Assembly (NCBI GenBank): GCA_002718935.1 | Contig: PBFV01000064.1 | Span: 1-5,102, forward strand | Reading direction: 5' to 3' | Length of the DNA stretch: 5,102 nucleotides | Source: Verrucomicrobiales bacterium | GTDB lineage: Bacteria; Verrucomicrobiota; Verrucomicrobiia; Limisphaerales; UBA1100 | Shown: positions 1 to 5,102 of the stretch, piece by piece | How the letters are laid out: each line of letters opens with the position of its first letter | Numbering within the stretch: the first letter of the stretch is position 1 | Program-made: the position numbers and the translations under genes | Notes under the pieces: model-generated | Told to the model about the DNA's origin: nothing | The model's input: only the letters and a program-made list of their open reading frames with translations | The model's database searches: none

Positions 1-1330
1 CCAGCGGCACACGGATAGGTTCAGCCTGCGGCAGCACCTGGCGCATCATGCTGAAAAACTGACTGTGCCAACCGGCACTGCCTCCGTTGTCGGCAAAGAG
101 CATGCCGTGCTTGGTGGTGAGATACTCGCGCATGGTCTCAATTTCACTGCGCGAAAGGGAAATGTTTTTCTGGCCGGTCATGTAAATCATCGGCGGACTT
201 TTACCGACGGGAAAGCGCGCAAGCTGCCCGAGCGTACGCACCTCCGGCTTGGGGGCAATCTCATGGCCAGTATTGGCCCCGTACCAGACCAACATGTTGA
301 GGTCTGAATTCAGCTGCAGATCCTGATCCCAATCACCACCGGTATAACGCAGCCGGATAAAACGTACTTTGCCGCGCTTGGTGCCGCCGGCAAAACCAGC
401 CCCCTTCCCTTCGCCCTGCCCCGGCGTGTACACGTGCTTGGTGATCTCCAGCAGCTCCAGCTTGATCTGCTCGATGGGCGGCGGGTTGAAAAGAATCGCA
501 CTAAATGGGTTGATCACATATTTCTTCCGAATCACCTTTTGAATCTTCACCACCTTTTGCTTCAGCTGCTCTTCACCACCGCCGGCCGGCAGCTCATACA
601 ATTCACTGCAGCCGGAAATGGACAACAACAACCACACCGCAAAAAACCATCCCGTATAAAATGTAACCGTGCAAAAGGACTGCTTTAGCTTTTGCCGTTT
701 TTGTCCGTAGTACCACGCATCCTGATCCACCGGATTCCACGGCCCGCCTTTCCACGTATTGGTGATCGAGAGCACGATTGAAACCAGATACCCGATCATC
801 ACCAACCCCACTACCACCGCGAAGGAAATAAAGTAAATGCGATTCACCGACGGCCAGTCATCGCGCATGGCGTACACGCCCAGTGAAATCATCAACAGCA
901 CTGCGACCCCAAACGCCAGCACCCACGCGCGCCCGGCCAGGGTACTGGGCGCCCCTACAGACTGGTTCATGGCCTCCAACGGCCCTACCCGACCTAAACC
1001 GCCATCAGCCGTACGATGGAGCAGTTGAAACTCGCGTGACTTGCGTTCCACCAGCCAAATGAGCCACAGCAGGCCGCCCACAAATAGAATTGCTCGACCG
1101 CCCACCGCGAACGCCACGCGCCATTCCGCCCAGCCAAAATAATCGGCGTTGTAAACCAGCCATAATCCAACCGGAATAGCCGCCACCGACAAAACCAATC
1201 GCCGGCCCCAAGCCGGCCAGTCATTCGCTCGGCCTTTGCGAAGGAGCAGTATCGCAGCCAACAGCGGCAAGCCCAGCCATGCCAAGCTGACCCCCAGCCA
1301 TGCCGTCCGTGATAGCTCTGAAAAATCCAT
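1..1330 (-). CDS. Polytopic membrane protein with C-terminal DUF4159 domain (3'-truncated by window edge)
   Basis: The frame is open from an ATG at 1330 to the window edge: 443 codons, no stop. Residues 1-240 hold about six hydrophobic segments (roughly 12-30, 44-62, 72-93, 134-154, 165-190, 226-240). Positive charges at 31-44, 95-114 and 211-216 suggest a periplasmic N-terminus and a periplasmic C-terminal half. The sixth segment looks like a lipoprotein signal: KRQKLK, a hydrophobic core, then ISGC with Cys241. From about residue 321 the sequence matches DUF4159: RFIRLRYTGGDW, LNMLVWYGANTG, MIYMTGQKNISLS and MREYL..KHGMLFADN. DUF4159 has no established function; it is thought to resemble class I glutamine amidotransferase-like folds. 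Its start lies 5 bases after the GYF_2 gene, so it is probably co-translated. I do not recognise the membrane half. A separate lipoprotein gene starting internally is possible, but no ATG or good ribosome site supports it. The DUF4159 call is strong; the role is unknown. Confidence 0.85.
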   Translation of the reverse strand, partial: MDFSELSRTAWLGVSLAWLGLPLLAAILLLRKGRANDWPAWGRRLVLSVAAIPVGLWLVYNADYFGWAEWRVAFAVGGRAILFVGGLLWLIWLVERKSREFQLLHRTADGGLGRVGPLEAMNQSVGAPSTLAGRAWVLAFGVAVLLMISLGVYAMRDDWPSVNRIYFISFAVVVGLVMIGYLVSIVLSITNTWKGGPWNPVDQDAWYYGQKRQKLKQSFCTVTFYTGWFFAVWLLLSISGCSELYELPAGGGEEQLKQKVVKIQKVIRKKYVINPFSAILFNPPPIEQIKLELLEITKHVYTPGQGEGKGAGFAGGTKRGKVRFIRLRYTGGDWDQDLQLNSDLNMLVWYGANTGHEIAPKPEVRTLGQLARFPVGKSPPMIYMTGQKNISLSRSEIETMREYLTTKHGMLFADNGGSAGWHSQFFSMMRQVLPQAEPIRVPL

Positions 1331-1335
1331 CCGCC

Positions 1336-1989
1336 CTAATCGATATCAATATCACTCAGCGGATCATCCAACAGCCCGCTTTTTTTGTTTTCAAACGGGT
1401 TGACCTCGGCTGGCTTGCCCTTCTTTTCGCCGCCTACGCCGAGCACTTCCTCGGCTTTCTTTTTGGAGGACGCCGGTTGGCCAACCGTTGGGTTTACCGG
1501 CGGTTGCGATCCGGCCTCCTTCGTCGACCCATTGGCATCGGCGACCTTATCGGATCCCTTGTCCTCCATCGCATATGGCACGGCCGTAAGCACCATCAGT
1601 AAAATGAAAATGGCAACAGTGGAAACCACCGTACTCTGTACCAGAGTGCTTTGGGCAACGGCACCTAGCATCTCGCGCGGACTCTTGCCGCGCATCTCAC
1701 GCATGAATTCCCTCAGCTCACCGGCGGTGGCTGATGAGTTGCGTTTTAGGTTTTTAAAATCGCGCGACAAGCTGGCCATGGGCTGCACACCCTGCCCAAC
1801 GCGCTGCGACGCTTCACTGCCCCCGCTCACCGCTTTCTTGAGGACGACCCCCACTGTACTCCACTCTTTGTCACCTTCCAGCAGCGCAGGATCGTCCGCA
1901 GACAAACTGCCTGCCGTGATCAAGTCCTTCACCTCAGCCACTGTCAAGGGGCCGATTTCCTGTCCGTCATTTGCCACGTAAATGCTCAT
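1336..1989 (-). CDS. GYF_2-domain single-pass membrane protein
   Basis: This is a complete 217-residue protein. Residues 3-50 match the bacterial GYF_2 domain: IYVANDGQEIGPLTVAEVKDL, a short G-S-L-S-A-D-D turn, then EGDKEWSTVG. In this family the domain is thought to mediate protein-protein contacts, usually on the cytoplasmic side. Residues 51-112 are a polar, partly basic linker. One strong membrane helix spans about 115-138. The last 80 residues look disordered, rich in Pro, Lys, Gly and Ser, and end in an acidic stretch (DDPLSDIDID). The basic residues before the helix suggest N-in, C-out topology. The ATG at 1989 follows an AGGA with a 5-base spacer and lies 12 bases after the second ExbD gene. 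No enzymatic motif is visible. From its place in an ExbB/ExbD operon it may be a coupling or scaffold subunit, but that is inference. An antisense ORF over the same DNA is not credible. Confidence 0.85.
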   Translation of the reverse strand: MSIYVANDGQEIGPLTVAEVKDLITAGSLSADDPALLEGDKEWSTVGVVLKKAVSGGSEASQRVGQGVQPMASLSRDFKNLKRNSSATAGELREFMREMRGKSPREMLGAVAQSTLVQSTVVSTVAIFILLMVLTAVPYAMEDKGSDKVADANGSTKEAGSQPPVNPTVGQPASSKKKAEEVLGVGGEKKGKPAEVNPFENKKSGLLDDPLSDIDID

Positions 1990-1994
1990 TGTTG

Positions 1995-1998
1995 TCCT
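1995..1998 (-). promoter_or_regulatory. Ribosome binding site of the GYF_2 gene
   Basis: AGGA read on the minus strand, 5 bases before the ATG at 1989 and inside the 12-base gap after the second ExbD gene. It supports the chosen start, and shows that this gene has its own initiation site rather than a stop/start overlap. Confidence 0.5.
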
Positions 1999-2001
1999 GG
2001 A

Positions 2002-2412
2002 TTAAGGGGCTCGTTTTTCTTCCTCCAAAATATGGTGCAGCTCACCGCCAGCCTCGCTGATGGCCTCGATGACCGGCTCAAAATAAACCGCCGTCACCTC
2101 GTGATGCACCTTGAGAATCACCGTTCGTTGACCGGCCTGATTTTGGCCCAGCAACACCTTTAGCTCCTCGGCGAGCGAGTTAATGGGGGTTTTTCGGCCA
2201 TTGAGGTGGGTGACATTTTCCCGGTCGATCACCACACTGGCATTCATTGTGTTGGGACGGGTCAACTCCACGCCGGGAGCCGGCTTCCATTGCAGATGGC
2301 TGTCATCACGGGCGCGGGCAAGGATCACGAAGAAGATCAGCAGCAAAAAGGCAATGTCTCCCATCGCCATGGCGGGGATGGAGGCATCCATTTTCTTGCG
2401 CTTCACAATCAT
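2002..2412 (-). CDS. ExbD/TolR-family biopolymer transport protein (second copy)
   Basis: A complete 136-residue protein with the ExbD/TolR layout. It has a short basic cytoplasmic N-terminus (KRKK at 4-7), one membrane helix at about 16-33 (MGDIAFLLLIFFVIL), and a periplasmic domain of about 100 residues. Asp19 at the start of the helix matches the conserved ion-path aspartate of ExbD and TolR. The periplasmic part keeps the family pattern of a strand with an ILKVHHEVTAVYF core, then a helix (EPVIEAISEAGGE). It would act with the ExbB-like channel to convert ion flow into movement or force on a periplasmic partner. Its ATG overlaps the TGA of the preceding ExbD gene as ATGA, so the two are translationally coupled. 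It differs clearly in sequence from the first copy, so this is not a recent duplication. The family call is secure; whether it is TolR-like or ExbD-like in role cannot be told. Confidence 0.92.
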   Translation of the reverse strand: MIVKRKKMDASIPAMAMGDIAFLLLIFFVILARARDDSHLQWKPAPGVELTRPNTMNASVVIDRENVTHLNGRKTPINSLAEELKVLLGQNQAGQRTVILKVHHEVTAVYFEPVIEAISEAGGELHHILEEEKRAP

Positions 2413-2831
2413 TTCACCTGAATCTTTTGGGTTTCCTCCAACTGCAGGGTAATCACGCCGCCGGCTTTTTCAATGATATCGGTCACCATCATCCAATGGC
2501 TGTACGGCACTTCTTTGCGACTTTTCACAGCGACAATTTTATCTTCATCGCGCGTCTTGTCAGCCAGCTTGAGCTTAATGGTTTCAGTAAAGCGCTCGGG
2601 AGACATTGGATCGCGATTGAAGATCACGGCGTTTCGCGTTAATTCCACTTCGAGGGTTTGGCTTTGCTTTTCCTTTTCCTTCTCCGGCTCGCTGCGTGGC
2701 AGGGTTTGCGCGCGGCCCTTGTCCGGCTCTACGGAGGCGCACACGAGAAAGAAAACGATTAGAATAAACGCGATATCGCTCGTGGCGCTGGCGGGCGGTT
2801 CCACCAACAGACTGGTGCGCTTGAGCTTCAC
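2409..2831 (-). CDS. ExbD/TolR-family biopolymer transport protein (first copy)
   Basis: A complete 140-residue protein. A short cytoplasmic N-terminus (MKLKRTSLLVEPP) leads into a membrane helix at about 18-34 (SDIAFILIVFFLV) with the conserved Asp19. A charged linker follows at 46-58 (RSEPEKEKEKQSQ), then the periplasmic ExbD domain at about 59-132, with a strand around IVAVKSRKEVPYS and a helix ending IIEKAGG. The start is GTG, overlapping the TGA of the ExbB-like gene in GTGA. A strong GGGAGGG sits 6 bases upstream of it, and no nearby ATG competes. The linker is longer and more charged than in the second copy, which could let its periplasmic domain reach further from the membrane (inference). 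It is the expected partner of the channel encoded just upstream. Confidence 0.92.
   Translation of the reverse strand: MKLKRTSLLVEPPASATSDIAFILIVFFLVCASVEPDKGRAQTLPRSEPEKEKEKQSQTLEVELTRNAVIFNRDPMSPERFTETIKLKLADKTRDEDKIVAVKSRKEVPYSHWMMVTDIIEKAGGVITLQLEETQKIQVK
2413..2419 (-). promoter_or_regulatory. Shine-Dalgarno-like AGGTGAA before the second ExbD gene
   Basis: AGGTGAA read on the minus strand, directly before the ATG at 2412 and lying within the last codons of the first ExbD gene. The AGG core is 4 bases from the ATG, which is close. Together with the ATGA overlap it points to re-initiation by the ribosome finishing the previous gene. Confidence 0.45.
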
Positions 2832-3676
2832 TCACGGCCCTCCCGCTCGGCCTGGTTTAATGTCAATTGCAGGGTCACCGCTTCCATCAATTCCGCGGCT
2901 GATTCCTCCACCTCCAGCACAAAACTGTTGATCACGCTGGAGAAATAATTAAACGCCATGAAGGCGGGAATCCCGACGATGAGGCCGAAACACGTGGTCA
3001 ACAGCGCCACCTCAATGCCCGCCGCGGCAGCCTGGATGATATTGCCGCCACCGGTCTTGTCCATCTCCACGATATTGTTAAAGGCCACGATCATGCCCTG
3101 CACGGTGCCAAGGAAGCCCAGCATCGGGGCCACGCTGGAAATGATCGCCAGCACCGGCAGATGCCGCTCCAGCGCCGCCACAATATGCACCCCGTAACTT
3201 TCCATGCTCTTCACCACTTGCTCCTCCAGCCGGGCGGGATCGTAGTTTAGCCGCTTAAGCACCATGTATTTGCGCAGGCCATTGGCCAGAACAGCGGCAA
3301 CCGGTCCACGCTCCTGATCGCAACGCGCCAATGCCTCTTCCACGCGTTCGTTGGTAAGATCGTCGAGCACGGCCTGGCGCAGGGCCTCGGTGTTTGAGTT
3401 GAGCATCTTGAGACTGCGCCAACGTTCGATAATAACCGCTAACGCCACAATGGCCATGATGAGGATCGGCCACATGAACAACCCGCCTTCCAGCAGCAAT
3501 CCAATGGCGCCCGAATCGAGTAGGTCGGAAATCCATGAAGGCTCCGCCTCTATAGCTTCCGCACCCGCCTCGTTAGTGGGTGGTGGGCCGTTGTCCGGGC
3601 CCGGGGTTGCGTTGGAGTCGACGCCGCTGGCGTTGTTTTCACCGGCGTTGGTTGGTTGGGCAAATTGTTGAAACAT
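2828..3676 (-). CDS. MotA/TolQ/ExbB-family proton channel protein
   Basis: A complete 282-residue protein with the three-helix ExbB/TolQ layout. Helix 1 is at about 66-83 (LFMWPILIMAIVALAVII), followed by ERWRSLK, typical of the cytoplasmic edge. A cytoplasmic helical region spans about 90-165. Helix 2 is at about 173-198 and carries the family signature APMLGFLGTVQGMIVAF. Helix 3 is at about 216-243 (VALLTTCFGLIVGIPAF). Thr191 and Thr227 fall where ExbB proteins carry ion-path threonines. It should form an oligomeric inner-membrane channel surrounding ExbD-type helices. Residues 8-45 are an unusual low-complexity extension rich in Asn, Pro, Gly and acidic residues, predicted to be periplasmic. 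The ATG at 3676 lies 25 bases after the TPR gene without a clear ribosome site. The 3' end overlaps the first ExbD gene by 4 bases. Whether protons or sodium drive it cannot be read from the sequence. Confidence 0.95.
   Translation of the reverse strand: MFQQFAQPTNAGENNASGVDSNATPGPDNGPPPTNEAGAEAIEAEPSWISDLLDSGAIGLLLEGGLFMWPILIMAIVALAVIIERWRSLKMLNSNTEALRQAVLDDLTNERVEEALARCDQERGPVAAVLANGLRKYMVLKRLNYDPARLEEQVVKSMESYGVHIVAALERHLPVLAIISSVAPMLGFLGTVQGMIVAFNNIVEMDKTGGGNIIQAAAAGIEVALLTTCFGLIVGIPAFMAFNYFSSVINSFVLEVEESAAELMEAVTLQLTLNQAEREGRE
2838..2844 (-). promoter_or_regulatory. Strong Shine-Dalgarno (GGGAGGG) of the first ExbD gene
   Basis: GGGAGGG read on the minus strand, 6 bases before the GTG at 2831 and inside the last codons of the ExbB-like gene. 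It decides the GTG start and is the strongest ribosome site in the window. Confidence 0.65.
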
Positions 3677-3701
3677 GGGCAGTATCGCGCTGGGTCAGGG
3701 A

Positions 3702-5102
3702 TCAATTGTCGTCATCAATCGAGTTGGCCTCACTCTCGAACTGCGCCAGCATTTCCGGTAGCGCCAATCGGCCGCGTGCGTACTTGGCCGCCTCGCTTTC
3801 AGGAAAGTCCCATCGGCACCTATTGTATCTTCGGAAGGCATTCTGCACGTTGCTGGCACTGCGATAACTCTCGCCGGCCCAGAACAACGCCTGCGCACAC
3901 AGGGCGTCATCCGGGAATTTCTTCGCGAACAGGTCAAACACCCCGCCGGCTTCGGCGAATTTCTCAGCCTTGTAATGGCACTGCCCCCAACGAAATGCCA
4001 TCTTCGGCGCAAACTCGTGATCACCAAAGCGGTCCATGAATTTCTCCGCCACCTTGGCGGCGACTGCAAAGTTTTCGCGTTTATAGAAGTACTCATTGAT
4101 TCTAATCATCACGTTGGGAATCAACGGGCTCTTCGGATAAGTCGCCGCGAGGGTCACGTATTCCTCCAGCGCGCGATCGAAATCATTGGCCTCTTCGTAA
4201 CACTGCGCCAGCTTGTATTGTGCGTCCGCTGCCAGCGTGTGGTTCGGATATTGGCGCACGATGAGCGCGTAACTGTTGGCGGCTTCGTTCCAGTCCTCCA
4301 ACTCCTGCGAGAATTGCCCGCGCAGATAAGCGATGCGCGGCAGGTATTTCGGATCCGGATAATCCACCATGATCTCCTTGAGGATACGTCGACCCGCCTT
4401 GAGCGCCTTGTCGCTTTCCTCTTCGCGCTCGAGTTTCAAATTGTTTTTGAACAATTCGAAATAACTTTCGGCAATGTGGAATTGCGTTTGCACCGCCAAC
4501 TTTTGATTGCCGAAAATCTTACTAAACGCCGAGACAATGCCGTCGGTTCCGATGGCCACCGGCAATTCATGACCGAGAGTGGCGCCTTCCACGCCGCCGC
4601 TTGAGGAGAGATCCACGTATGAAACCTTTAACTGATCGCCAAAGTAGCACTCAATTTCACGATCAATGCCGCTGAAATTCGCCGGCGTTGGCTTCTCCCT
4701 CGCCTTCAACTCAAAGGAACCGGCAAACACGCCGCTGTGGCTCAGCGTTTCTTCCAGCTTAACTGTCTCTTTTTCTCCACTTTCACTGACAATGATCAGT
4801 TCAGCCGCATCCCGTTCATCGGAAATATCCAGATCCGGATCACGAACTATAACGTATAATTTTTCGCCCACGTGCAAAAGCTCAACCGGTTTTTCGTAGC
4901 CTTCATCGGTTACCGCCATCGTCCCGTCGGTCACCAATTGCCCCTCAGCCGTCAGTTCTACAGCCACTCCATCCGGCCGGGATGCGTCCGCGTACTTGGC
5001 CATCAACCGGCTCTTGCCGTTCACGTTCAAGACCACATCAAGTAGGTTATCCAATTCCTCATTGGGATCGGCTCCCGCGGGCCGGGCGCGCCCCACCAAG
5101 CC
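3702..5102 (-). CDS. Ig-like-repeat and TPR protein, C-terminal part (5'-truncated by window edge)
   Basis: The frame is open at the window edge. The TTG at 5099 falls inside a repeat unit and is not a likely start, so residues are counted from it only for reference. About 1-190 hold Ig-like repeat material: the end of one unit, then a full unit with LYVIVRDPDLDISDERDAAE and a TLSHSGVFAGSF motif. Y-x-D-x-S-x-x-x-G-V occurs twice, at 36-45 and 161-170. From about 203 to 436 come six TPR-like helical pairs of the tol-pal/BamD type, for example AQYKLAQCYEEANDFDRALEEY and AFRWGQCHYKAEKFAEAGG, several ending in a YP or FP turn. The tail is acidic (SIDDDN). No enzymatic motif is seen. TPR proteins beside TolQ/TolR commonly act as periplasmic partners, CpoB being one example, so a periplasmic or surface scaffold is likely. 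The signal peptide, if any, is off-window. The stop lies 25 bases before the ExbB-like gene. Confidence 0.88.
   Translation of the reverse strand, partial: GLVGRARPAGADPNEELDNLLDVVLNVNGKSRLMAKYADASRPDGVAVELTAEGQLVTDGTMAVTDEGYEKPVELLHVGEKLYVIVRDPDLDISDERDAAELIIVSESGEKETVKLEETLSHSGVFAGSFELKAREKPTPANFSGIDREIECYFGDQLKVSYVDLSSSGGVEGATLGHELPVAIGTDGIVSAFSKIFGNQKLAVQTQFHIAESYFELFKNNLKLEREEESDKALKAGRRILKEIMVDYPDPKYLPRIAYLRGQFSQELEDWNEAANSYALIVRQYPNHTLAADAQYKLAQCYEEANDFDRALEEYVTLAATYPKSPLIPNVMIRINEYFYKRENFAVAAKVAEKFMDRFGDHEFAPKMAFRWGQCHYKAEKFAEAGGVFDLFAKKFPDDALCAQALFWAGESYRSASNVQNAFRRYNRCRWDFPESEAAKYARGRLALPEMLAQFESEANSIDDDN

Noticed and set aside
1..730. Separate lipoprotein gene starting near 730 (GTG) or later
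   Set aside because: No stop separates it from the upstream frame, and no ATG or convincing ribosome site is present near the lipoprotein-like signal. It is kept as an alternative in the findings, not as a feature.
994..1224. Short minus-strand ORFs over the N-terminal part of the DUF4159 gene
   Set aside because: They are out of frame with the continuous 443-codon reading frame, which carries the membrane helices and leads into the DUF4159 domain.
1118..1330. BatA-type N-terminal domain, which can precede DUF4159
   Set aside because: The first helices lack the usual BatA pattern of a Phe/Pro-Leu start and a short two-helix layout. About six helices are present instead.
1385..1981. 198-codon plus-strand ORF antisense to the GYF_2 gene
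   Set aside because: It mirrors a gene with a clear GYF_2 domain, a ribosome site and operon fit. Its own translation shows no domain-like pattern.
3975..4604. 209-codon plus-strand ORF antisense to the TPR gene
   Set aside because: It lies wholly inside the TPR/Ig coding region and shows no recognisable motif. Long antisense frames are common in this moderately GC-rich DNA.
5097..5099. TTG as the start of the Ig/TPR protein
   Set aside because: The frame stays open to the window edge and the TTG precedes the tail of a repeat unit. The true start is most likely far upstream.
1..5102. Promoters, terminators, tRNA, CRISPR, transposon ends or attachment sites
   Set aside because: Coding sequence fills nearly the whole window. 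The gaps are 25 bases or less and hold no hairpin with a T-run, and I saw no spaced repeats or terminal inverted repeats.

Overview
The window is part of one operon on the minus strand. It holds six genes in a row with no gap longer than 25 bases, and no credible plus-strand gene. In order of transcription (high to low coordinates) they are: the C-terminal part of a large protein with Ig-like repeats followed by TPR repeats (3702-5102, start lies outside the window); a MotA/TolQ/ExbB-type proton channel (2828-3676); two tandem ExbD/TolR-type proteins (2409-2831 and 2002-2412); a single-pass membrane protein with an N-terminal GYF_2 domain (1336-1989); and a long ORF joining about six transmembrane segments to a DUF4159 domain (1-1330, C-terminus lies outside the window).

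The organism is most likely a member of the PVC group, probably Verrucomicrobiota or a relative. This is inferred from the combination of GYF_2, DUF4159, ExbB plus two ExbDs, and an Ig-repeat/TPR protein in one operon, together with moderately GC-rich coding sequence. No rRNA or marker gene confirms it. The DNA looks like ordinary chromosomal coding sequence: I see no transposase, integrase, tRNA, CRISPR array or composition break.

The genes read as one envelope machine. The ExbB-like channel and the two ExbD-like proteins, each with an aspartate at residue 19 in its single membrane helix, should form a motor driven by proton or sodium flow. The TPR protein sits where Tol systems often carry a CpoB-like partner, and it is probably periplasmic or surface exposed. 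No TonB, TolA, TolB or Pal is present. The GYF_2 protein, with a cytoplasmic domain, one helix and a proline/lysine-rich tail predicted to be periplasmic, is a possible replacement for the TonB/TolA-type transducer. The DUF4159 protein is predicted to place its C-terminal domain in the periplasm. Its sixth helix has the form of a lipoprotein signal peptide with a lipobox cysteine, although the reading frame is unbroken from the upstream membrane region.

Translation is tightly coupled: the ExbB/ExbD1 and ExbD1/ExbD2 junctions are 4-base overlaps (GTGA and ATGA), and the other gaps are 25, 12 and 5 bases. No promoter or terminator is visible. The transcript starts upstream of 5102 and continues past position 1.
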